DNA of 23,823 nucleotides. Origin: Desulfobulbaceae bacterium UBA2775. GTDB lineage: Bacteria; Desulfobacterota; Desulfobulbia; Desulfobulbales; Desulfocapsaceae. This document shows, piece after piece, positions 6,619 to 14,731 of the stretch. How positions within the stretch are numbered: position 1 is the stretch's first letter; the number at the start of each line of letters is the position of its first letter. The stretch is taken from NCBI GenBank assembly GCA_002352445.1, contig DEIL01000134.1, positions 1 to 23,823 of the forward strand, in the 5' to 3' direction. A program made the translations under genes and the position numbers. The notes below the pieces were generated by a model, which saw only the letters and a list, made by a program, of their open reading frames with translations, ran no database searches and was not told the DNA's origin.

Positions 6619-7971
6619 TCAGCTCCGATCAGCAAACCTTATTAACTCACACAGTTCATCGGCAATAACATTAATCTCGGTACTATCTCTTCCTTCAACC
6701 ATCACCCTTATCACAGGTTCGGTACCGGAGGGACGTACCAGAATGCGACCGTTTTTACCTAGTTTTTCTTCGAGTTTCTCCACAGTTTTAAGAAAATTGG
6801 GGATAGTCTCAATTGGAATTTTTGTGGACATCCGGACGTTTTTCAGCACCTGGGGAAAACTTTCCATGATGGTTGCAAGCTCAGACAGTGGTTTCTTGCG
6901 GTTTTTCATGATAGCAAGAAGCTGCAGCCCGGCAAGGATTCCATCACCGGTGGTGATATGATCAAGAAAAACCAGGTGGCCTGACTGCTCACCGCCAAAG
7001 GAGTATCCCTTTTTACGCATGCATTCAACAACGTAACGATCCCCTACTCCGGTGCGCACCATCTTGCCGCCCATATCCTGCATGGCCGCCTCAAGCCCCA
7101 TATTGGACATGACCGTTGCAACGAGTGTCTTCTTTTTCAGCTTCCGCTGCTTAAGAAGCTCCTGGGCGCAGATAGCCATGATATGATCACCATCAACGAT
7201 CTCGCCGCTTTCATCACTTACAATCAATCTGTCTCCATCGCCATCCAGGGCCAGCCCGATATCCGCGCCGAGTGATTTCACTTTTTCCGCCATCAGGCCT
7301 GGATGGAGGGCGCCGCAGCCATCATTTATATTTTTGCCGTCCGGATTGACACCCAGAGTGGTGACTTTTGCACCCAGTTCTTCAAAAACATGGGGGGCAA
7401 CTCCGTAGGTAGCCCCATGAGCACAGTCAAGAACAATATGAAAATCGTCCAGAGTGTATTTCTTTGGAAAAGTATTTTTCAGGAAAACGATATAGCGCCC
7501 TCTGGCATCATCTATTCTGGCAGCTTTACCCACCTCGTCTGCAACCGGTCTCAGTGCAGCCATCTTCTGTGAAAAAATCAGATCCTCTATATCCGCCTCA
7601 ACCTCGTCGGGCAGCTTGAAGCCATCGGAGGAGAAAATCTTTATACCATTATCCTGGAACGGGTTATGAGAAGCCGAAATGACCACTCCCGCATCGGCTC
7701 GCATGGACGTTGTTATAAAGGCTATCCCTGGAGTCGGCAGAGGCCCCACCAGCAGCACATCAACCCCCATTGAGCAGATACCTGCGGCCAGGGCATTCTC
7801 CAGCATATAGCATGACTGCCTGGTATCCTTACCGATAACTATTCTGTGCCCTTTTGCCTTATCCTTAACGATAAAGGCGATAGCCCTGCCGACCTGCATT
7901 GCTATCTCTATTGTCATGGGGTAGATGTTTGCAACACCCCTTATTCCATCTGTACCAAATAGTTTTCTCAT
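6619..7971 (-). CDS. glmM: Phosphoglucosamine mutase
   Basis: A 450-residue enzyme interconverting glucosamine-6-phosphate and glucosamine-1-phosphate, the step toward UDP-GlcNAc for peptidoglycan and LPS. All four active-site loops of the alpha-D-phosphohexomutase family are visible: the N-terminal FGTDGIRG (5-12), the phosphoserine loop VISASHNP with Ser101, the metal loop DGDGDR (243-248), the sugar loop GGEQSGH (326-332) and the phosphate loop RPSGTEP (413-419). FGTDGIRG plus the short GEQSGH form identify GlmM rather than a phosphomannomutase. No Shine-Dalgarno is seen before the ATG. It follows cdaA-cdaR, the classic c-di-AMP/GlmM cluster, but is separated from cdaR by a strong hairpin, so its expression may be uncoupled. 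Confidence 0.96.
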   Translation of the reverse strand: MRKLFGTDGIRGVANIYPMTIEIAMQVGRAIAFIVKDKAKGHRIVIGKDTRQSCYMLENALAAGICSMGVDVLLVGPLPTPGIAFITTSMRADAGVVISASHNPFQDNGIKIFSSDGFKLPDEVEADIEDLIFSQKMAALRPVADEVGKAARIDDARGRYIVFLKNTFPKKYTLDDFHIVLDCAHGATYGVAPHVFEELGAKVTTLGVNPDGKNINDGCGALHPGLMAEKVKSLGADIGLALDGDGDRLIVSDESGEIVDGDHIMAICAQELLKQRKLKKKTLVATVMSNMGLEAAMQDMGGKMVRTGVGDRYVVECMRKKGYSFGGEQSGHLVFLDHITTGDGILAGLQLLAIMKNRKKPLSELATIMESFPQVLKNVRMSTKIPIETIPNFLKTVEKLEEKLGKNGRILVRPSGTEPVIRVMVEGRDSTEINVIADELCELIRFADRS

Positions 7972-8025
7972 TATTGATTGTTAGGATAGATTTGTATGGA
8001 AGTCATGTGCTCAAGAAAACAGAAA

Positions 8026-8092
8026 GAGTCGGAGAGGTATTGCCACAACAGTCCACAGCTTGCAAGGACGTTTGGCAATACCTCTCCGACTC
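8026..8092 (-). terminator. Strong hairpin with U-rich tail between cdaR and glmM
   Basis: Perfect 20-bp arms (GAGTCGGAGAGGTATTGCCA at 8026-8045, complement at 8073-8092) enclose a 27-base loop. In the minus (operon) direction the stem begins 4 bases after the cdaR stop and is followed by TTTCTGTTTTCTT, the shape of an intrinsic terminator. The loop is longer than usual. It would stop or attenuate cdaA-cdaR transcription before glmM. I saw no convincing promoter in the remaining 54 bp before glmM. Confidence 0.75.
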
Positions 8093-8096
8093 CCGG

Positions 8097-9242
8097 CTAT
8101 TCTGTAGTTTTAATTTTCTTTTTGTTCGATGCCCGGATTATCAATGGTGAATTATTCGACTCATCCACGTTCAATTCGGCCTTTTCCTCATCCCTCCGAT
8201 CAACTTCAATATTGTCCATATCCGGCATTGCCACAGCAGCAACCTCTTCCGGAAGTGTTGCAGAAAGAGGGTAACCGGAAACAGGCTCACCATCGTTAAC
8301 AAGAAGCACACTGCCAGGAATAATTGATATAATTTCTATTGGAAGATCAATGTCCGGGCGGGGAATCACCTTCACCTTCAACATCCCCTCTCCATCCGTT
8401 TGCATTGCAGTAACAGTAAGTAACTTTCTAAGATCATTTTCCTTTTCTATCAGAAGCTTTGGTATATTTGCCGTCACCTTCACCACTTCCGGCATCACTT
8501 TTCTCAGCACTCCATCGATGACCACATGAACCTTAACGCCTGTCATCGTCTTTGTAAGAGTTTCAAGACCCACTACCAGATCGGCTGTAACAGAAGTCTC
8601 ACCTATCAGATCAACAACTGTAGGATCAAGCTCAAGCGGCACCTGCAGTTGTGCTGACTGTTTAACCCCTAAAAGAATTATAGCCTCGGTATACAGTTCA
8701 TCCAGTGGAGAGAGTACAGTACTCGGACCGGTTATGGTAATCACGTCAGGATCGGTCTTCAGACTCTTCAAATAGTATCCTGCCTCAACAAAGCCTGAGG
8801 TCTTTGCAGTGACAGGGAATGCTTTCTGAATCAGTTTATCAAGGGAGAGAATTATTGAAGAAGGCTGAACCCTCTGCACTGTAATCCCACGTGGTACAGG
8901 AATATGCTGGTTACTGTTTTCTATTACCATCGTTCCCGGAACTGCCGCAGAGAGATCAACCTGCCTGGTAACTCCACGGTTGGCCAAGTCGAGAAGAAGC
9001 GACCTCGGCCCACTGACCGTAACTTCAATCTCTTTTTTAAACTGGCTTGAAATTACCAGATCCCTGGGAAGATTTATGATTTCGATGGGTACCATAACAT
9101 TTTTATCCACCAGATCCTCACCCCCTACATAAAACCACAATACAACTGCGAGCAGAATCGAGGCCAATCGTAGAATCCAGTCCTTAGATACTCTCTTTGC
9201 CGGATTTTGTTTACCCGAAGGGGTGCCCCAAAACGGTTTCAT
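8097..9242 (-). CDS. cdaR: YbbR-domain protein, CdaA regulator
   Basis: A 381-residue membrane-anchored protein. One transmembrane helix lies at about residues 25-43 (WILRLASILLAVVLWFYV), followed by a periplasmic part made of successive YbbR repeats. Each repeat has the pattern of a short beta unit ending near ..VTVSGP / VITITGP / VKVTANIP. In Firmicutes CdaR binds CdaA and tunes its cyclase activity; the same role is inferred here from the adjoining cdaA. Its ATG overlaps the cdaA stop (ATGA), so translation is coupled. The C-terminal 60 residues are acidic and then basic (ending SNKKKIKTTE) and outside the repeats. Confidence 0.9.
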   Translation of the reverse strand: MKPFWGTPSGKQNPAKRVSKDWILRLASILLAVVLWFYVGGEDLVDKNVMVPIEIINLPRDLVISSQFKKEIEVTVSGPRSLLLDLANRGVTRQVDLSAAVPGTMVIENSNQHIPVPRGITVQRVQPSSIILSLDKLIQKAFPVTAKTSGFVEAGYYLKSLKTDPDVITITGPSTVLSPLDELYTEAIILLGVKQSAQLQVPLELDPTVVDLIGETSVTADLVVGLETLTKTMTGVKVHVVIDGVLRKVMPEVVKVTANIPKLLIEKENDLRKLLTVTAMQTDGEGMLKVKVIPRPDIDLPIEIISIIPGSVLLVNDGEPVSGYPLSATLPEEVAAVAMPDMDNIEVDRRDEEKAELNVDESNNSPLIIRASNKKKIKTTE

Positions 9243-10030
9243 CTATTGCCCATCCAGTGTTTTAACGAATATGAGGATCCGTTATTGGCGACAAATACCG
9301 CCTGAAGATTCTTTTTAAGAGTGATCTCATCTTCAACCGTGGTCAATGCTCCATGTCTCACAATTGAAATTTCCTGGGTTTCTTCGGAGACAACCAGAAC
9401 CACAGCATCAGTTTCTTCTGTAAGACCGATGGCAGCCCTGTGGCGGGTGCCGTAACGTTTATTAATATATGGGTTCTGCGTAAGCGGGAGAATACAACCC
9501 GCGTGCGTAATCCGTTCCCTGTTTATCAAAACAGCACCATCATGCAGCGGTGAGGCCGGCATAAAGACAGATATCAGCAATTCTTTTGTTAACAGTGCAT
9601 CAAGTTTGAAGCCGGATTCGATAAAATCGCCGAGACTCGTTTCCCGCTCAATGACGATAAGTGCCCCAATCCGCCTTTTGGACAGATAGAAGAGTGTTCG
9701 AATAATCTCTTCCATCTGTTTTTCTACGATATCGGTATGCTTTTGAAACGGAGATCGACCAACCTGGGTCAAGGCCCGGCGGATATCTTTTTGAAAAACG
9801 ATGATAACAATCAGCAGGATAGAACTGAGAAAAGTCTGCATCACCCATAAAAGTGCAGACAGATGTAGAACACTGGCAAGAAAATAGACTAAGGTTAGTA
9901 CCCCAATACCGACAACCATCTGGACAGATCGTGTGCCCCGCATGACGGAAACCAGCTGATGAATAATAAATGCTACAACCAGAATATCCAGGACATCCTG
10001 CCAGCGAAAATAACTAAACGAATCAAACAT
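9239..10030 (-). CDS. cdaA: Diadenylate cyclase (c-di-AMP synthase)
   Basis: A 263-residue inner-membrane enzyme making c-di-AMP from two ATP. Three N-terminal hydrophobic helices (about 13-30, 37-55, 58-80) are followed by a DisA_N catalytic domain. The diagnostic motifs are present: LHDGAVLI with Asp164-Gly-Ala and GTRHRAAIG with Arg196-His-Arg. The length and the three-helix plan match CdaA (YbbP/DacA) rather than DisA or CdaS. It is first in a cdaA-cdaR unit, with glmM downstream as in Firmicutes, where the three proteins form a complex linking c-di-AMP to wall precursor supply. SD-like sequence before the ATG is weak. Confidence 0.95.
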   Translation of the reverse strand: MFDSFSYFRWQDVLDILVVAFIIHQLVSVMRGTRSVQMVVGIGVLTLVYFLASVLHLSALLWVMQTFLSSILLIVIIVFQKDIRRALTQVGRSPFQKHTDIVEKQMEEIIRTLFYLSKRRIGALIVIERETSLGDFIESGFKLDALLTKELLISVFMPASPLHDGAVLINRERITHAGCILPLTQNPYINKRYGTRHRAAIGLTEETDAVVLVVSEETQEISIVRHGALTTVEDEITLKKNLQAVFVANNGSSYSLKHWMGNR

Positions 10031-10078
10031 AAGGGATAATGGGTGCCTGTAATCTCAAAGATTTGGAAAAAATCCACT

Positions 10079-10106
10079 CCTATAGTCTAAATGTACGACT
10101 AATAGG
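10079..10106. repeat. Palindrome upstream of cdaA
   Basis: CCTATAGTC (10079-10087) and GACTAATAGG (10097-10106) pair with one unmatched base across a 9-base centre. It is 49-76 bp ahead of the cdaA start, within operator range. No regulator is known to fit it. Confidence 0.35.
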
Positions 10107-10229
10107 CAGGAATTAAAACGTTTTTTTTACTTTTGGAAAAAAAAAGTACTACAATACCGAAATTATGTTCCAGTGGGTCAAAAACTACTTAATCCGCATT
10201 TCTCATGTTGAGTTTTGATAGACTCGGAA

Positions 10230-10350
10230 AAGCCCACATATTTCACCATTCCGTCATTCCCGAGAAGGAGGGAAGCTTGTTATTTCAGTATGTTATGGAT
10301 TCCTCCCTGCGCGGGAATGACGGAGCAGGTAGTTTTTTACAGATTCATCA
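10230..10350 (+). repeat. Dispersed palindromic repeat, copy 2
   Basis: The leader AGCCCACATATTTCACC is followed by imperfect arms (10251-10274 and 10300-10323, starting CCGTCATTCCCG, 20 of 24 paired) and the trailer GTTTTTTACAGATTCATCA. The leader and trailer match copies 1 and 3, and orientation is the same as copy 3. It is the most diverged copy and its centre is shorter (25 bases). Confidence 0.8.
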
Positions 10351-10521
10351 CAGATGATGGCATCATAAAAAGTTAACTTTACGGATACGTATGAATCGGA
10401 TATGAATATTCATCACTATCCACAGTTGTCATGAACATTTTGTAGCCCAATCCCCATCGATCTGATTATACTGCAAAAAATGATATTCACGAGCTTATTA
10501 TAGGAGACTACCAGAGTTACA

Positions 10522-13500
10522 ATGTCTGATCATTTCGGCAACATCTCCATACAGAAACCTAAATCCCGCCCTAAAAGGTCTGCCAGGAAAATTGTCTCTC
10601 CCGGTCCACGGAAGCCAACCGGACAACAGTCTCAACCCGGAGGCAAAATGTGGCTGTGGATTTTCATTCTCACAGGACTTCTTGGACTATATGCCATCGC
10701 CGGGTTTGTAGGGGTTCCCTATTATATCACCAAAATTTTACCAAAAGATATTTATGAAAAAACCGGTTTTGTTTTTCATCCGGGAAATGTCAATTTCAAT
10801 CCATTAACCTTCAGTTTCAACGCTGAAGACATACGAATTATATCCAAATTCGATGACCGCCCTGATTTACTTAACATCAAAAACCTTAAGATGAAGCTTG
10901 CACCATTATCTCTTTTGCGGAACGACCTGGTTAGCAACAGTCTCATAATCGCAAACCTGGAAGCACATGTTAATCGCGAGATCGATGGGTCATATAATTT
11001 TTCATCATTAGTTGGATCGTCAAACCTGGACAGTACTGCTGGAATGATGGCCTTCTCCGCTCTGCCTTTTCACTTTTCATTGAACAATATCGATATTTCC
11101 AGAAGTAAAATTACTTTTTCAGATCTGCCGCTGAGAAAAACCCATACTATTGAAGACATTCAACTTGCACTGCCCACCCTGTCAAACTTTCCTTTTCAAG
11201 CAGGTAACTATATCCAGCCTCATTTTTCTGCGACCATAAACGGCAGCCCGTTTGAGCTGACAGGTGAGGCGGCTGTCGGGGAAGCTGGTGATGAAAATCG
11301 TACCACGGATCTCTCCTGTGACATTCAGGCTCTGGATCTCCCATTTTATTTCGGCTACCTCCCCTTTGACCTCCCTTTTAATTTTACCCACGGGAAGGCC
11401 GATGGGAAAATCGGGCTTAAATTTTCACCGGAGGAAAAAAAAGGCCGGAAACTGGCAGTCAGTTTCGATCTCAAAATCGCCGGCACTGAGATGTCAACCC
11501 ATGACAGCACCATAAAGGTTGCTGCTCCGACTGCACACATGATCGGAATACTGCATCCGGTATCAAGGTATATTCAGCTCGAAACGGTATCCCTTAGAGA
11601 CCCTGTGATTTCATCCTACGGCCAGAGCTTTTCTGATAACCTCCGCCAAATTTTCAGTGAGGGGACAAAGCCTAAACCACTCAAGGTACAATCCGAACCA
11701 CGAGTCACCACAGATATCGATCTTATGATTGTGGATGGAGGCATCCTGCACTTATTCCAGAAGAGTACTTCTGGAAAACCTGATATCACATGGGATGCAC
11801 TGCAATTTCATTTAAAACATTACAGCTCTTCAGAAGACAGGATTAAAGGAGAAGAACCAGGTTCTTTCCGTTTAACTGGTGAACAGCGTGGAGCATCATC
11901 ATTTTTTTCATGGCAGGGAAAACTGACCACACCAAACCTTTTTGACGGCGCTCTCACCATTAACAATATGCGAATCAATAACCTTTTTCGCTCTTTTGAT
12001 ATAAAACCGTTTGTCACCTCAAAAGGGATTGCCGACCTTAAGGGCAGACTTCTCCTTTCTCTTTCAGGTGACACATCTCACGTCCCTTTTTTCAATCTTG
12101 CCGATACGACAATTTCCGTGCAGAATTTTCTCCTGAAGGAGGAAAAATCAGCTGTTCTTTCTGCTCCTCTGGTAACAGTCTCCGACTTTAGTACTTCAGA
12201 TAAAAAAACTGTTTTTGGTACCGTTGCCATTGAAAACGGCTCGCTCAACCTGACCCGGGGACAACCGCCAGGATCCTTCGCCCTCTTTACTGAAAACAGT
12301 GAGAGGAGATACCGGTTAGACAGCCTTAGCTTTGACGGTAAAGCAACACTCTTAACTGGTAAGGATAATGATTCAAAACTCCACTTTCCCGGCTTTAGCC
12401 TGAAAGCTAAGGATTTTTACCTGACCAAAGGGGCAAAGAACAACATTTCAATAGTCGCCGGAACTCAAAGCGGTGGATCTATAAACGCAGAAGGGCGTGT
12501 TCTCCTGTCTCCATTTAAGGTATCTCTGGAAACCGAGTTTAAAGGGTTGCAATCCGGAGCTGTCTTCTCTTGGTTTGCCGACTCATCAGCTTTACCCCGT
12601 ATCAATGGATTACTTGGAGGAGAAGGCACCTTTACTCTTCCGCAAACCGGGTTTACCGGAAACCTGAGCCTTAATCGGGTATCGATTGTAGAAAAAAAAA
12701 ATACCGTCATCAAATGGAATAACAGTGTCTTCCACGACGTCAACTTCTCTGCTAAACCATTTCATCTTTCTCTTTCACTTGCAGAATTTGAAGATCCCGG
12801 TTTTGCATGGAAAATTGATGGTGGAGACAACAGCCCTCTTGAGAATTTTACAGACCTTCTGCAAAAATACATGCCCTCATCCATCAAACTGGCACCCTCC
12901 TCTTTTAATATTCAGGAGGTTGTTGTACAAAATGGCACTATTGAAGTAGAGGATCAGAGGATGTCACCCTCCTGGCAGGGATCGATCACCGATTTTAACG
13001 GTACTATTACAGGTCTGCAGCCAGATAAGAATACTAAAAAGAGTCAATTGAAGTTTCAGGGAAAACTCGACGATTCAATTTTCATTATTCAGGGTCAGAG
13101 CAATCTCTTCTCCAAACAAAAAAATGGCGGTTTCACATTTACGCTCACTGATTTTCCTCTTGCTGCCTTTTATAAACAACTTGGTTCACAACTTGATATA
13201 GACACAAGCAGAGGAACATTTGACCTGAACCTTGACAGTCACTGGAAAACCGGACAGTTGAACAACTCCGGCAGTGTCTTATTTTCCGGAGTTCAAGCAG
13301 AATACCAGGCCTCCGATTCGGCCCTGACACTGTCTCTTCTTGCAGACCAGGATAATTCATTCAGCCTCGATTTTTCCTCTATTGACGAGGAACCTGTCTC
13401 TCAATCGACGCTGTTTGATTATTTAATTACCCATTTTCAAAAACTCATTATCAAATCGTCTGTCTCTCCATTTCTCCTTGCCTCCGGAGATTTCACCGAC

Positions 13501-14052
13501 TTAACCGACAACGATTTTATTGATTTCAGGCCCGGTGAGTTCATTATGTCTGAAAAAGGCAGAAAAATTCTGGTGCGCTACGGTTCGTTTCTTACGGCCA
13601 ACCCCAACATTGGCCTGACTATATCAGGCAGCTACAATAACACTATCGACTCTGCAGCCATGAAGACGCAGTTGGAAACTACTGAGTCAGAAAGAGTTGC
13701 AATGGACAACGAACGCAGATTAAAAAAATGGCAGGAACAAAAAGAACTCTATAGAAAAACCCTTGAGCAGAAGCAGAAAAAAATGGTCAAGGAAGGAAAA
13801 ATAGTTGAATTGGACATTCCGCCAAAGTTTCTCCAGGAATTCAACCCCACCCAGCCACAACAGGTTGAAGTGACTGAGAACATGTTGCAAGAGCTTGCTG
13901 AAAAAAGAGTCCAGTCAGTTAACCAGTACTTCATAGCCCAGTTAAGTCTTGAACCGCAAAGAATAACCGCTGTAGGCACAAACCAGGCAGAACCAACAGA
14001 AAATAATTCACCAAACGGTGTGTTTATCATTATCAGGACCCTGGAGCAATAA
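10522..14052 (+). CDS. Giant DUF748/AsmA-like envelope protein
   Basis: An 1176-residue protein: a basic cytoplasmic N-terminus (1-42), one transmembrane helix at about 43-68, then a very long periplasmic part of beta-rich repeats. The opening FVFHPGNVNFNPLTFSFNAEDIRI is typical of DUF748 proteins, which belong with the AsmA-like family. Several members (TamB, YhdP, YdbH) act as bridges for lipid transport to, or protein assembly at, the outer membrane. A highly charged helical segment follows near 1055-1100 (ERRLKKWQEQKELYRKTLEQ). The end (FLTANPNIGLTISGSY, then LAEKRVQSVNQYFIAQL and RITAVGTNQAEP) resembles the tail of an OmpA-like domain, as DUF748 proteins often show. A lipid or envelope role is inferred from family. 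Confidence 0.85.
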   Translation: MSDHFGNISIQKPKSRPKRSARKIVSPGPRKPTGQQSQPGGKMWLWIFILTGLLGLYAIAGFVGVPYYITKILPKDIYEKTGFVFHPGNVNFNPLTFSFNAEDIRIISKFDDRPDLLNIKNLKMKLAPLSLLRNDLVSNSLIIANLEAHVNREIDGSYNFSSLVGSSNLDSTAGMMAFSALPFHFSLNNIDISRSKITFSDLPLRKTHTIEDIQLALPTLSNFPFQAGNYIQPHFSATINGSPFELTGEAAVGEAGDENRTTDLSCDIQALDLPFYFGYLPFDLPFNFTHGKADGKIGLKFSPEEKKGRKLAVSFDLKIAGTEMSTHDSTIKVAAPTAHMIGILHPVSRYIQLETVSLRDPVISSYGQSFSDNLRQIFSEGTKPKPLKVQSEPRVTTDIDLMIVDGGILHLFQKSTSGKPDITWDALQFHLKHYSSSEDRIKGEEPGSFRLTGEQRGASSFFSWQGKLTTPNLFDGALTINNMRINNLFRSFDIKPFVTSKGIADLKGRLLLSLSGDTSHVPFFNLADTTISVQNFLLKEEKSAVLSAPLVTVSDFSTSDKKTVFGTVAIENGSLNLTRGQPPGSFALFTENSERRYRLDSLSFDGKATLLTGKDNDSKLHFPGFSLKAKDFYLTKGAKNNISIVAGTQSGGSINAEGRVLLSPFKVSLETEFKGLQSGAVFSWFADSSALPRINGLLGGEGTFTLPQTGFTGNLSLNRVSIVEKKNTVIKWNNSVFHDVNFSAKPFHLSLSLAEFEDPGFAWKIDGGDNSPLENFTDLLQKYMPSSIKLAPSSFNIQEVVVQNGTIEVEDQRMSPSWQGSITDFNGTITGLQPDKNTKKSQLKFQGKLDDSIFIIQGQSNLFSKQKNGGFTFTLTDFPLAAFYKQLGSQLDIDTSRGTFDLNLDSHWKTGQLNNSGSVLFSGVQAEYQASDSALTLSLLADQDNSFSLDFSSIDEEPVSQSTLFDYLITHFQKLIIKSSVSPFLLASGDFTDLTDNDFIDFRPGEFIMSEKGRKILVRYGSFLTANPNIGLTISGSYNNTIDSAAMKTQLETTESERVAMDNERRLKKWQEQKELYRKTLEQKQKKMVKEGKIVELDIPPKFLQEFNPTQPQQVEVTENMLQELAEKRVQSVNQYFIAQLSLEPQRITAVGTNQAEPTENNSPNGVFIIIRTLEQ

Positions 14053-14061
14053 CAGAGTGCA

Positions 14062-14508
14062 ATGGATCAATTTACCAACATTCAGCTTATCCAAACCCTG
14101 CTCCGATGGCTTGCACCCATTTCTCTTGCCACTTTTTTCCTCAGCCTGCTCATCATTCCACTCATAATCAACAACCTTTCAGTTAACTGCTTTAGCGACA
14201 TCAGCAAGAAAAAACAGGCGGCCAGGATTTCGGTAACCAGCCTTGGGTTTCTTCTTTTTCGCAATATCGGTGGCATATTTATGCTTACAGCAGGATTTGC
14301 AATGCTCTTTCTGCCGGGCCAGGGTCTCCTTACAATACTAATCGGTCTTCTTCTCCTTTCCTTTCCGGGTAAACAAACTATGCTCAACTACCTGATATTT
14401 AAGCCTGCAGTTCAACACAGCCTCGACTGGATTCGTAAAAAAAGCGGCAAGCCTCAATTTACCTGGCCATCGCAAAAAATCCACCCCAGGCTATCCGGTA
14501 AACCGTAA
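14062..14508 (+). CDS. Small membrane protein resembling the PGPGW family
   Basis: A 148-residue protein with hydrophobic segments at about 17-38, 66-83 and 86-101. The LPGQGLLTILIGLLLLSFPGK stretch (84-104) matches the pattern of the PGPGW putative transmembrane family (usually LPGPGWL..LLGL). Here Gln-Gly replaces Pro-Gly, so assignment is by similarity and not exact. Function of the family is unknown. It starts 9 bp after the DUF748 stop and is probably co-transcribed with it, which suggests an envelope role. Confidence 0.7.
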   Translation: MDQFTNIQLIQTLLRWLAPISLATFFLSLLIIPLIINNLSVNCFSDISKKKQAARISVTSLGFLLFRNIGGIFMLTAGFAMLFLPGQGLLTILIGLLLLSFPGKQTMLNYLIFKPAVQHSLDWIRKKSGKPQFTWPSQKIHPRLSGKP

Positions 14509-14731
14509 CCAGTTTTTCAATGAAGAAAATGGTTGAGAGAAATTCAACCCCAATAACTAGAATATCCCCTTTACTGGAAAAATATTCAGAAAATAGAATT
14601 TTTTCGTTATTCTGGAATTTTACTGTTCTTTTTCTGTTCGCTATTATATACTATCAGAAATGTTCATAAAATCGATCATCCCGGAGAAACACCGATAAAC
14701 GGCATAAGTGCCTTCACCAATTCTCACATAT

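Larger units (their letters stand above)
10031..10521. other. 491-bp divergent intergenic region between cdaA and the DUF748 gene
   Basis: It contains copy 2 of the dispersed repeat, an imperfect palindrome at 10079-10106 and a short symmetric site ATGATGGCATCAT just after the repeat. A TATACT hexamer lies about 50 bp before the rightward gene, but no matching -35 box was found. No open frame here looks like a gene. Promoters for both flanking genes must lie in this stretch. Confidence 0.6.

Noticed and set aside
10115..10155. A/T-run hairpin (TACTTTT...AAAAGTA) upstream of cdaA as a terminator
   Set aside because: It lies upstream of both divergent genes, where no transcript needs to end, and is made of simple A/T runs that pair by chance.
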